Below, piece after piece: positions 42,811-53,093 of a stretch of 64,000 nucleotides of DNA. Every line of letters begins with the position of its first letter. Within the stretch, counting starts at the first letter, position 1. Origin of the DNA: Symbiodinium natans (taxonomy: Eukaryota; Sar; Dinophyceae; Suessiales; Symbiodiniaceae); contig CAJNDS010002355.1 of the NCBI GenBank assembly GCA_905221605.1, forward strand, positions 385,001 through 449,000, given 5' to 3'. Under the pieces are notes generated by a model, which was not told the origin of the DNA, ran no database searches, and saw only the letters and a list, made by a program, of their open reading frames with translations. The position numbers were made by a program, and so were the translations under genes.

Positions 42811-45782
42811 GTGAGTACGACGTGATGTGGGGGGAGTTCCCAGGTAGCGAAGCGGTTCCACGGTGCATGAACCACATCAAGAGCTTTGGCCTGCACCAGG
42901 GTTTAGGGTTTAGGGTTTAGGGTTTCGGGTTTGGGTTTAGGGTTTAGGGTTTAGGTTCTCAGGGGCGTCTTCCGGCATGCGAGCTGACAGGCGAAACAAG
43001 CTCCACCTTACATGTGGTGCGGGGTGAGGGTCTTGGGTTTACCAGGCCTGGGCTAGTGCCGATGACCGCTGAACTCTAGACCCGAAACCATGCACCCTAA
43101 ACCTTAAACCCTGAACCCTGAAATCTAACTTTGCTTCAGCTTTTTTTGCCACCCAGGATGGGCTATCCCAATTGGAAACTCGGCTGGCAATTGGGGAGGC
43201 CTCCGAGTATGATGGAGCTGCCTTCGGGTCTGGGGTTTAGGGTTTGGGGTTTAGGGTTTAGGGTTAGGGTTGTAAGGACCTTTGTAGTTAGAATGGGGTT
43301 TTGGGAGTTATTATAATATAGTACAGTCACATAGCGACCCTAAGGGAGTACTAGTAGTATTGATTCCGACCCCAATATTACTGCATGTGCTTCTCTAATG
43401 AACCTGAACACAAACCTACAGTCTTGACTTTCCTCTGCTTGGAGCCGGTTTTTGATCAACCAGCGGCTCTTTTGGCGGCTCGACGCGTTGTAGAGCCCTC
43501 ATCCGTCACAAACCACATCGTAGCACCTGATGAGACCCCTAAACCCCAAACCCTAAACCCTGTCAATTTTCTACCTGACGAAGGAAGAAGTTCCTCGAAG
43601 CGCTTGCAAAGCGTGCGCACGGTGGTGGCCTTAGTGCTGAGGGGGCGGGGGGGGAGAATGCAGGGGGACGATCGTTCACACAAGCAACGCACTGTGATAT
43701 TTTCCTTTATATCGTGTATATTGCATGTTACAGGTTACGTATTGTTGAATACGCATGATATTTTACAGTCAGGGCGGGGTTACTAATATGTGCGTTTACA
43801 AGGCTTCAGGACAGTCAGCCTTAAAGCGGGAATCCGACCTGGGATCTCCGTGGAGCCTCGTAGTGACTTCTGGGATTTGCGCTCGCGATGGGTAAGCGTT
43901 GCCCCGTAGTGGAGGCAACGGTGGGTTTAGCCGGGTGGTGGGTCATGAATGAAGTGAGTCAGGCTGAAATGAGAAAGCTCAGGAACACTTGCAGTTACCT
44001 GACGCCCGCTATGTGTAGAGCTTGCACAGAACACCAGGTGTCCAGGCAAGCCTCGAGCACTGTGCGACCTCAACCATAGTTTAGCCTCACATGGGCAAAG
44101 GGCGCAAACTGAAGAATGGCTCACGAAGCGGTAGATCCCAGATTTCTGCAGTCAAAAAATGGTCAATCAGGCATTAAGAATGTACCCAGCCCAGTGGTCT
44201 TGACATGAACTGGCCCTCCTGCACCTAGCCCATAAGAAAGGGACCACATCTTCGTGGAACATCTTGAACTACTTGACTCCATAGGGGTCCAACCCGGGTG
44301 GATGGCATCTAGGGTTGCTCAAGCACCCTGTTTCCGGGCCCGCTGAGACGAAAAGTCGTTCATCAAGTTCTGGAAAGCTCGAGAGCGATATCCGAAAGAC
44401 GAGATCAAGGCGGGTAAGGGCTCTGGGCCACTGGTTAGGGGTTTAGGGTTTAGGGTTTAGGGCTTCCTAGTCGAGAATTCTGTGGAGTAGTCATGAGAAG
44501 TCTCGCTTGGATTGCATACTTCCTGAGCCTTGCAGCGCTAGAGCAGCACCTCAACTACGACGTGCAACGCGAGACAAGATCTCTCATCCTCAAGCCCTGA
44601 AGACTTCTCATCGTTTTTGGCTCTGAATCAAGCCATTCATACAGAACCGGAAACCCAAAAAAACAATCACACCACACTACAAAACTAAAACGAATTGCGA
44701 AACACTTTCCTTCCCCTCCCCCCCCCTCTCGGGCAAGCACCTCAGCTCAGACCTCGGAGTGCCATTGCAAGGGAATCCTTGGACTTTTCGCCCTGAGCTG
44801 GGTTTAGGGTTTATAGGGTGTAGGGATGAGGGCCTGACGAAAAGTGCACTTGACACCCAAAATAGCAAAGAATCTTCAAACAAAAACCTATAGGCCTCAA
44901 ACCCTGAAGCCATCACACCTCAAAACGGCCTGAATCCTAGCCCTCAAACCCTCCAACCCTCCAAGCCGCACACCCTCAAAGCCTCAACCACAAACCTCTG
45001 TGCTAAAGCCCAGGCCGCCTGGAAGCGCTTCAACTCAGAGGAGCTTGAAGGGACCTGGGCCGAGAAGGCAATCCAGTGGCCTGAGTGTGGAATTTGGATT
45101 TCGGGTTCAGGCTTTCAGGCTTTTAGGGTTCTATGGCTCCAGGGTTTTTAGGGTTCTTGGGTTTTGGGGTTTTAGGAAGCCGTACTCAGCGGACCATTTG
45201 ATCTTCGAAGCCCTAAACCCTAAACCCTAAACCCTAAACCCTAAACCCACACTTCGCTTGGAAGGTCTTCAACAGCACGGCGCTTGCACAGCTGGCGAAG
45301 GAGAGCGGGGCTTAGTGCGAAGGTTTATAGGGTTTAGGTGTTCAGGTTTTAGGGTTCAGGGTTTAGGGTTAGGGTTCAGGGTTCAGGATTCAGGGTTCAG
45401 GGTTCAGGGTTCAGGGTTTAGGGTTTAGGGTTTAGGGTTTAGGGTTTAGGGTTTTTTAGGGTTTGACCCACTGTGACCCCCTGCCAGGATGTGAGTTGCG
45501 CCATGGAGGGATTAAGGGGACCTGAACGGCAGCTCCGGGACGGTAACTGGGCCGCAGTGGATTCAGGGTTTAGGCCTGCAGGTTCAGATGCAACAAAGTC
45601 AACAAAGTTGCCAGAATCAGCATACTAGGGTTTAGGGTTTAGGGTAGCATCTAGGAACCCAAGCACGTATAGAATCTTGACTTTCGCCGGCAAGCCGGCA
45701 GGACACAACTTTGCCCTTGCCTTTCCCTGGCGCAGTCCTTGATGGCCTAACCAATGCAAGTTGCACCGATGTGTGTGGCAAG
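42811..45782 (+). CDS. Unidentified multi-exon gene (in-phase exons)
   Basis: I do not recognise this protein. Exon-like pieces: 42811-42899 (YDVMWGEFPGSEAVPRCMNH), 43157-43227 (DGLSQLETRLAIGEASEYDG), about 44352-44413 (FIKFWKARERYPKDEIKAG), about 44497-44575 (open reading containing LAALEQHLNYDVQRET), 45014-45067 (AAWKRFNSEELEGTWAEK), 45265-45309 (VFNSTALAQLAKESG), 45488 to about 45566 (DVSCAMEGLRGPERQLRDGN) and 45736-45782 (LDGLTNASCTDVCGK). The last run is the best supported: 45067/45265 and 45309/45488 both join in phase 0 with GC donors and AG|G acceptors, and 45782 ends at a strong GTGAGT donor. The join 42899/43157 allows two frames, so that part is less certain. All gaps contain TTTAGGG or CCCTAAA tracts. 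Whether these pieces form one gene or two is open. Confidence 0.45.
45208..45466. repeat. CCCTAAA and TTTAGGG tracts either side of a 45-nt exon
   Basis: CCCTAAA units occupy 45211-45248 and TTTAGGG/TTCAGGG units 45320-45466. The exon at 45265-45309 lies between them. Confidence 0.9.
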
Positions 45783-47533
45783 GTGAGTCCTGGGACGCTC
45801 GCAACGAGTACTCCCTGGCTGGAAGCACCAAGGGTCTCACGGTGTTTTAAGGCCTTGGGGTTTAGGGTTGAGGGCTTAGGGTTTAGGAGTATCTAGAAGA
45901 GACCTGCTAGCAAAGGGTTTTCAGCGATACCCGGAGAAGGACGATTGCCACTGACGTGTGTGAATACCTACGTTGCCTTTATGACTGCAAGTGCGGGCTT
46001 ACGTGTGTGTGTGTGTGAACGGATGCACGAACATGTCCCATGTATCTCCGAGGTTACACCGACGAAAGGCACCAAGAGTTGTAGCCGTCTGCGGCACCAG
46101 TCCGACAGAGCGGACTTGTTTCTCTTGAAGAAAAGGTGGCGACTCCCTGAAAGTGCAGGCTTTGAAATTGTTAGGCTGCCTTGCATTTGCAGAAAAAGAT
46201 CCTCTGGAAGACTATCCAAAGCGCAGGACCATGACTGGAAGAGCCCTACCCCTAAACAATCCTGAACCCAAAAATGCGAAACTGCTACAGGCTGCTAAAG
46301 CCTCACATCCATCTCTTAACCCGTCTATTGAGTCTATTGGGCCTGCAAAAGGCGCAAAATGCTGTGTTTGCAAAGTGAAGGAGAGGAGAACGCAAGCCAG
46401 AATTCTCCAGCACCTCTGCTGGCTCCTGGTTGAGGGTTCAAGGCTTTAGGTTTAGAATATACTTGGTGGACTTCGTAAGTAGGTGTCAAAGAGATGATAC
46501 GTACCTCAAATTATTCAAAGGGACCCTGATTGGGTGATCCTACTTAATGGCCACTTACTACATTCCCCGATCCTCCAAGTAGACTTCGGGTTCACAAAAT
46601 CCTCCCTCCCTCCATCCCAATCCCTCCGCAGCCACCTCGCTGCGACACGAAGTTCCATGCCACGGGTAAGTCACGCCGGGCTCGCTTGGATTCCTCTTGT
46701 ACGGCTTGGGGTTTAATGGGTTTGAGGGCCTTCTTTGACCGGCGCGGGGCAACACTTGTCAAGTCATTCAAAGAGTCCCGTGTTTTGGCAGGATTTGAGG
46801 GCTCTTGTTGGTGCGCGGGGAGTCGGCCCAGCAAGTCTGCTGGAAATTCAGAGTTCTCAGAAAGATCACAGACGCGAGCTCGTAAGCACCGGCTGCAACA
46901 ACAGTGAGACTCCTCCACGCCCCTTCCGCAAGCCTACACCCTTGAAGTCCCACTGTGCCTTGAATCATCTGAAGGAATGTACCCAGTCACTCGCCAGGCA
47001 TTGACTGCGCGAACTTCGAAGCAACTCAGCGCAGGCTGAAATTAAACCGGAGCGGAGCGCCGTGCTATTCTTGCAACAATGATAAAAGCAAAAAGCAAAA
47101 ACTCTACAGCCGCGCGCCAGCTCCTGCTCCGGTTGCGATAAAGAGGACGCCACGAAGGACGAGGCATGCTGTTTAAAGGCATGCCCCGCGTCGGTGCTGT
47201 CACCGAAAAAGGGAAGACGGCCATGATTCCATGAGATTGGCTTCCTAGATTAGGTATGTATGTATCGAGTACAGTAGCCCTGTAAATTTTCGGGCAACCC
47301 CTATCACATGCATTTTCCATCCTATCGCGTGACCGCAGCCACGTGTGTTGCTGTTTTACGCATTCTTGTCGTGAGTATTGTTTTGTTGCTTGCAGAAGGT
47401 CTTCTGCGGGCCATGTTAGCGGCAGGCGCTGCTCTACTACTTCGCAGCGTAGGCTCGTACACAGGAATGCCATCCCATCGCTATCCAGCCCACAGTCAGC
47501 CAACTTGTCTACAGACAGCATGAGCCATAACCT

Positions 47534-47645
47534 CCTAAACCCTAAACCCTAAACCCTAAACCCTAAAACCCTAAAACCCTAAAACCCTAAAACCCTAAAA
47601 CCCTAAACCCTGAACCCTAAGCCCTAAACCCTAAACCCTAAACCC
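47534..47645 (-). repeat. CCCTAAA/CCCTAAAA array
   Basis: 112 bp in which a run of five 8-mer CCCTAAAA units sits between normal heptamers. Open reading after it (47649-47750, VEGVRVGDKQSTYDMHAEVY) looks exon-like but is unidentified. Confidence 0.92.
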
Positions 47646-48144
47646 CAGGGTTGAAGGAGTCAGAGTCGGTGACAAACAAAGCACCTACGACATGCATGCC
47701 GAAGTGTATAGTCCGTGCCTCTGGCACTACTGGTGCACTGCGCTCCGTACAGCTAGGATGATCGCTTTGGCTTCCGACCCATGGCTGATGAATCTGGGGG
47801 AAGTGGGGTTTAGGGTTTAGGGTTTCGGGTTTAGGGTGGCCCCCTCTAGTCTTTGGAGCTTGTGAAAGGATGTCTGCTTACCTCAGATGCATCTTCAAAT
47901 GGGTTCCTGTGACCACGTCGCGAGCACTTCTCGCGACCGAGCTGCCCCCTGCCTCCCTGAAATAATGAGGGAATCACCTTCGGGGGTAAGCCATTCAGTG
48001 TCGCAGCCATGAGTGCTTCCACGAGATGGGCCCCGGCACGAGGGTTCTATAAGCAAAACCTGCCCCCAGACGCAGAGACCGGTACTTAGAACCCAGTTCC
48101 ATCCACGTCCTGCTTGTCCCTTTCCTGTCTTTCCAAAAAAAAAA

Positions 48145-48246
48145 CGGGGCTTTACGAAAAGGAGGGACCCCTGTACACCCCAAATTGTAGGATCGATCCC
48201 TTGTAACAAGAACAAGAATAAGGTACCCCGATTATCGTAAACCCCC
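48145..48246 (+). mobile_element. MITE family A, copy 4
   Basis: It starts CGGGGCTTTACGAAAAGGAG and ends TTATCGTAAACCCCC. The interior has CCCCAAATTGTAGGAT and AAGGTACCCC. Confidence 0.75.
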
Positions 48247-48361
48247 AAATCGAAAAGGCGGCAGTAGCAACAGCAGGGGCCCCAAACGCAAGCACCGAGA
48301 GAGACATCTCCCGAGTTCCGACTTCAGGCCCCTGCCCCAGACACGCTTGGGGCTTGTAGAA

Positions 48362-48440
48362 GGGTTTAGGGTTTTTTGGGGTTTAGGGTTTAGGGTTTAG
48401 GGTCTGGGGTCTAGGGTTTAGGGTTTAGGGTTTAGGGTTG
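48362..48440 (+). repeat. TTTAGGG tract
   Basis: Units with several base changes (TCTGGGG, TCTAGGG) among perfect ones. Confidence 0.88.
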
Positions 48441-50166
48441 GCTGGGAAACCCGGAACCCCAAAATCCCCCAAACCCGCAAGAAGCATCTCCCGGTCGCCC
48501 TCTCTGGTTTCGGAGTACCGCGGGCTTAACCTCAAATTCCTGTATCCCTAATTCCGCTTTGGAGTGTGCCTCGAGCTTGCCTTCCCTGTCTTGTGCGAAG
48601 TGTCAGTTTTAGCCAGCCACAGCTGTGGCATGCTTTTGTGGCAGAAGGAGCCAGCTTCCAGGACAGAAACACGCGTGTCGCTTTTCGCCACGAATCCAAT
48701 CCTTGTCAGGTCCTGCGACCTGCATTGGCTGTTGAAGTTTCTGCCAGGGCTTTTTCAGGGCTTTTAGGCTTATAGAGCCTCGAGAGTTTCTAGGTCATCA
48801 CGCAGGGACCCTGGCGTCGGGCTTGTAGTACGGCTGAATTTGAGCGGCCTTTGAGGGTTTTAGGGCGGTTCAAAATGTTGTGTCCCGATCTAACAAGCCC
48901 CTCCATCCTGAAGAAAATACACGGCACCAGAACCCGGCAAGCCTCAACAAGGGCGCAGTCATGTAAGCTATAAAAGCCCGAGCCCCGAAGCCCTTATACA
49001 CCCTAAAGCTTGGAAGCCCTGAATCCGGAAAGCCCTCGACATCATCCCCCCTCCTAATATAGGAGCCTTAATAATTAGAACAAGGCTTTGGGGGGGGGCG
49101 AATATAGTAAAATTATATATAGAAATAGAGGGACCATGAGGGAATGCTATTTTGCAACAATTCCGAGCCCTTTTTTACAACATGCGGATGTGTGTGTGTG
49201 GCTCGAGTCTAGGAGCTTGCTCATTGTTTTTTTTGCAACAGGTCGAAGTCTCTGCCTCTGTCAATCATGTCCTTTAAAGAAATACTGATTTTACGCATAT
49301 ATCTTTACATTTATATTTATATTTATACTTCTATTTGTATTTGTATTTGTATATTTCTGTTTATTTATTTGTCTATCTATCTATTCATTCATTCATTCAT
49401 TCATATGTATTTGCTAATTTAATTTATACATACATACACTGGCAAACTGAGGTTGATAGTAAGCACAATGATAACTTTAAACAGAGTATCTCACTCAGCA
49501 AGAGGATCAAGCCGCTCGGCGACTCGAAGCCATGGCAGGAAACTGGGCACTGCTGCTGATTTCGTGCCCTCCCAAGCAACCGCATACTTAAAACAACCGG
49601 TGGAGAGGGTTCCAAGTTGCTAAGCCTCCTGGCTTCAATCGATCAAGCTGAAGGCAAAGATGAGGCTCGAATTGTTATTGCTTTCGGCGTCAAATCATTC
49701 AATGAACCCCTTTTCTCGGCTAGCAAACCTGGTCCAAGCCTGATGTTTGAGCTTGTCAGTTGGATGTTGCACGGTTGTCAGGGCTCGTGGTTTCTCAATA
49801 ATTGGCTTTGCGGAAGCCCCATCCTGGCTATGGCATGTCATGATCAGGCTATCCCCAAAATCCCGAAGCTGACCTACACCTACTGCAGGTTTGGTGTCTT
49901 GATTACACTTGCTTGCTTTCTCTATTCAGACAACGTTTGAACTTCGACAATTCGGTAGCGGCCCGCCGGTGTCAGAAAACTGCTTTGACTGAGTCATCGA
50001 GAGCACACATCTCCTTCCGGCAAGCATCACTGGCCCAGACATCCCCATCAGGGCCATCGGTGTTCCTCCATGCTACGAAGATGTTAGCCAGAGCTTCGGT
50101 TCTGTCATGCCTGGCATGCCTGGCATGCTCGCGGGGTTCCGTCAGATTTGCAGAGGCAGGACTAGC

Positions 50167-50226
50167 CTAAACCCTAAACCCTAAACCCTGAACCCTAAAC
50201 CCTGAACCCTAAACCCTAAACCCTAA
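50167..50226 (-). repeat. CCCTAAA tract upstream of the sulfotransferase
   Basis: Eight units, two of them CCCTGAA. It ends 15 bp before the acceptor of an exon-like stretch. Confidence 0.9.
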
Positions 50227-50241
50227 GCTGTTCCAACGCAG

Positions 50242-50340
50242 GATGAGTGCCAGACTCCAGGCCTCAGCATGCTGCAGTCGCGGAGCGACCGTCTTTCGAG
50301 CAAGCCATGGGACTCACGCCTGCTGTACCTTTCGTCACAA
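50242..50340 (+). CDS. Exon-like ORF upstream of the sulfotransferase
   Basis: After an acceptor (ttccaacgcag, then G) the frame reads DECQTPGLSMLQSRSDRLSS and remains open past KPWDSRLLYLSS. It directly follows a CCCTAAA tract (50167-50226), as many exons do in this window. It could be a 5' exon or UTR of the sulfotransferase gene or the last exon of an upstream gene. No family is recognised. Confidence 0.3.
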
Positions 50341-50424
50341 TGGGGTAACATTTTACGTTTTATTTTAAGGGTACTTCAGCCCAATAAGGAACAGCATTCT
50401 TGAATTTACGTAGATATCCCAACC

Positions 50425-51590
50425 ATGAAAACTAGGTACGTTGTGACATACCACAAGAGCGGATCGCAGCTGATGTTCAAGGTGGTGCAGCGAGCTATGT
50501 CGGCTTTGGGCGCAGACCTAGACCGCGACACCTGTGCTGTAGACATCGCATCCAGGAAATACTGGGGCATTCAGCCTCAGAGCACCCCCTGCAAAGACCT
50601 GCCTCCTGATTCACACCACATCCGCCTTAACACTGGTATGGGCTCCGAAACCTGGCAGCAAGAAGTCAGCCGCATACAGATTCCCAGCAACGGGCTTCGA
50701 ATGGTGGTGGAGAAGCGCGACCCGGCCGAGCAGCTGGCTTCAGCATATTGCTACCACAGCAGTGGCCATGAAAACGGAACCTGGGGCTTCTCGGATAAGT
50801 ATCCCAAGATTCCCTACGATCATCTCGCAGAGATGGATCTCCGGGATGGAGTGGCTGCAGTTGCCGGGCAGGTATACGCCGAACTGGACCAAACGGTGTC
50901 CCTCTTGTCAGTGCCAGGACTGCATCCACTGGAGGTGCGCTACGAGAACTTCGTCCGCTCTTCCCATGACTTTGACCGTCAGGCCTTCTTGGGTTTGATA
51001 GGGTTTATAGGCTTTATAGGGTTTAGGGTTTATGGGGCTATAGGGCTTATAGGGCCTATAGGGTTTGGGTGTTTAGGGTTTATAGGTTTCATCGTTTTGT
51101 GCTGGTTGTGGGAAATGCTTCTCCCGACAGAGCACGACAAGCCTCACTTTACAGGTGAAGACCTCAAGCCAGGCAGTGCTTGATAGTGTAAGCTAAGAGC
51201 ATCAAGCGCGCTCCAAGCCAAGCGTGTTCTTTAAAGCCGGCAATGATCCCTGGTTCTCTGCGACTCCTCATGCTTCACCTCCTTGATTTCACCATGTTGT
51301 GTACTGATCGAAAGGTGCATGACTTGCTGGAGTTCATGGTTGGCGACCTGGCCACCGAAGACCAGATCCGCGTCGCTGCTCAAGCTGCGACGGAGGAGGA
51401 TGGCCATCGCCATGCTCAGTATGTTTCCGAACATGCAGATGATCCCGAATGTGTGAAGGCGGCCGTGGAAGTGCAACAGTCCCTACCCGAAGTTCAGGGC
51501 AAGATCCAGGAGCTCTTTTTTTGTTCTCTCGCGAACGGCGTGGAATTGGAACATCCCACTCTGAAGTTTGTATTGGCTCTAGACCCTTGA
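50425..51590 (+). CDS. Sulfotransferase domain protein, two exons, 277 aa
   Basis: A probable PAPS-dependent sulfotransferase moving a sulfonate group to an unknown acceptor. Exon 1 (50425-50982) starts at ATG and carries the 5'-phosphosulfate loop near its N terminus (VVTYHKSGSQLMFKV, residues 5-19). The 3'-phosphate motif lies near residues 93-112 (VVEKRDPAEQLASAYCYHSS), and LEVRYENFVRSS follows near residue 171. Exon 2 (51315-51590) joins in phase 0 after a GC-AG intron of 332 bp and gives the helical C-terminal part (VHDLLEFMVGDLATEDQIRV...), ending at TGA. The total of 277 codons is normal for a single-domain sulfotransferase. No signal peptide is evident. The intron contains decayed TTATAGGG/TTTAGGG sequence, and unspliced reading produces a repeated GFIGFIGF string that is not protein. 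A GAT-starting exon-like stretch at 50242-50340 upstream could be 5' sequence of the same transcript. The start codon is the likely one because the family loop normally lies close to the N terminus. Confidence 0.8.
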
Positions 51591-53093
51591 ACCCACCTAA
51601 CCCCCTAAATCCTGCACCTTCAAACTCTTCAGCCCTACCCGAAACCTCTAATCCCTGAACCCTAACTCAGCAATAAACCACTCTGAACCCTAAACCCGAA
51701 ATCCCTAAACCCTGAAAACCCTACCTCAGTATAATTTACCTACAAACCTTAGACCCAACCTGGTGAGCTGCTGCCCTCGTTCTTCAGGACTACCAGCGAC
51801 GCCTCGGATACTTGTAGAGCCGCAGCTTCTGATGCTCCCAGCTGGTAAAGGTTTTGGGGTTACATCTGTTGGGATCAAGGTCTCTAAAGGTTCAGGAGAA
51901 TCAGCATTTTTCGAGTTTACAATTTAGGGACTGACCGCTTGAGATGTGTGACGACTGTAGGAGGCAAACTCATCGGTCCGAACAACGGTCCGAATTCTTC
52001 GCCACGTGCAGAAAAAGCGAGATTTTGCCAAATGTTCGGCTGTTTGGTTTCGTGCTGTTTCATGTGACGGAGGGCTCTATTACTTGTGCTGAGTTGTGAA
52101 GCTGCCCGGACGTTTGTGCAGCAAAGGGCTTCAGCATTAGAGGAACCTTGAAAGCTTATTGAATTTAGGGTTTAGGAATAGGGGGAACCTTTGGGGATAT
52201 AGACCCTCTGAATAGGAAGGGTTACCTAGGAGAATTGGGAACAGTGGCATAGTGCTAAGGGCCTTTGTGGGGCCTTTCAAGGTTAATGGTTCGGATGTTC
52301 CCCCTTCTCCTAACAGTCCTCAATAGGGAATATAGTACCCCCGATTATGATCTAACGGACTCTTCGTATAGGGGGGAACATCGGCTTAAGATACGCACTT
52401 CAAGCCGAAGAAGCCACGGACAACCTTGATGTGAAGGAAGCCCTCGGGCCCCCTTTACGACCGATTTCTGGGCTTCGTGGTGGTTCCTAGTAGTCGATTT
52501 CTTAACTTGAAAGTTCAGTCCAGATGCGTCACCCTGAGGACGAAGTGTTCATATATATATATATATGCACACAGAAATATTTGTTACGTAAATATCTGAC
52601 ATGAGAACGGCCCAGGCTGGCCTGCACCACGTCGGCTGTGCTGGCAAGGTGACCACAGATGAAGCGCTGCCATTGGGTTATTGAGGGATTTAGAGGCTCT
52701 ACAGCAAGGGGCACCTCGCAACTGCTGCAAGTCTTTAGGGCTTCTGGCCTAAACCCTAAACCCTAAACCTGTTGTAGCCCTGGCCACGCCCAAACTCTGA
52801 AGCAGGCGCCCAGTGGTGGGCATCGTTGCTACTCCTCTGAAGCTTCCGGGCGAGGCCTCTTTCGATGGCCTCAGCTGCCTGGCACAAACAGTTTTCATGG
52901 GCATATGAGCTCCTCGGCCTGCTCCAACAAAAGCAGTATCCGTGAAGCGTCGGATGGCAAAGCGAGTTTTTTGTGTTTTGAGCGGCCAGTTTGCACCACG
53001 CGATCGGGAGGGGGGTGGGTACCTCATCTCATCTTATGCCACGGGTACGATTGTTGACAGCTGCAGCGCCCTGGTGCAAGAAACTTAAACTAG
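51591..53093. other. Intergenic interval, sulfotransferase to gamma-glutamyl hydrolase
   Basis: It begins with a decayed CCCTAAA-rich stretch (51600-51730) and contains MITE B2 and a CCCTAAA tract at 52748-52770. The first exon(s) of the gamma-glutamyl hydrolase should lie here but I could not identify them. Confidence 0.5.
52292..52384 (+). mobile_element. MITE family B, copy 2
   Basis: It starts CGGATGTTCCCCCTTCTCC and ends GGGGGGAACATCGG. It shares ACAGTCCTCAATAGGGAATA and TAGTACCCC with copies 1 and 3. Confidence 0.75.

Larger units (their letters stand above)
45790..50160. other. No identifiable gene; repeats and weak ORFs
   Basis: Open frames at 46153-46449 (+, 98 codons; exon-like start KDPLEDYPKRRTMTG), 47042-47521 (-, 159 codons) and 49617-49940 (+, 107 codons) match no family. 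ATTT- and ATTC-rich microsatellites lie at 49290-49440. Confidence 0.4.

Noticed and set aside
43815-43905. Possible tRNA gene on the minus strand (GGGAATCCGACCTGGGAT resembles a reversed B box)
   Set aside because: I could not form acceptor and anticodon stems from the flanking bases.
50977-51110. GFIGFIGF-type hydrophobic repeat at the sulfotransferase C terminus
   Set aside because: It is the read-through of a repeat-filled intron; splicing at 50982/51315 restores a normal C terminus.
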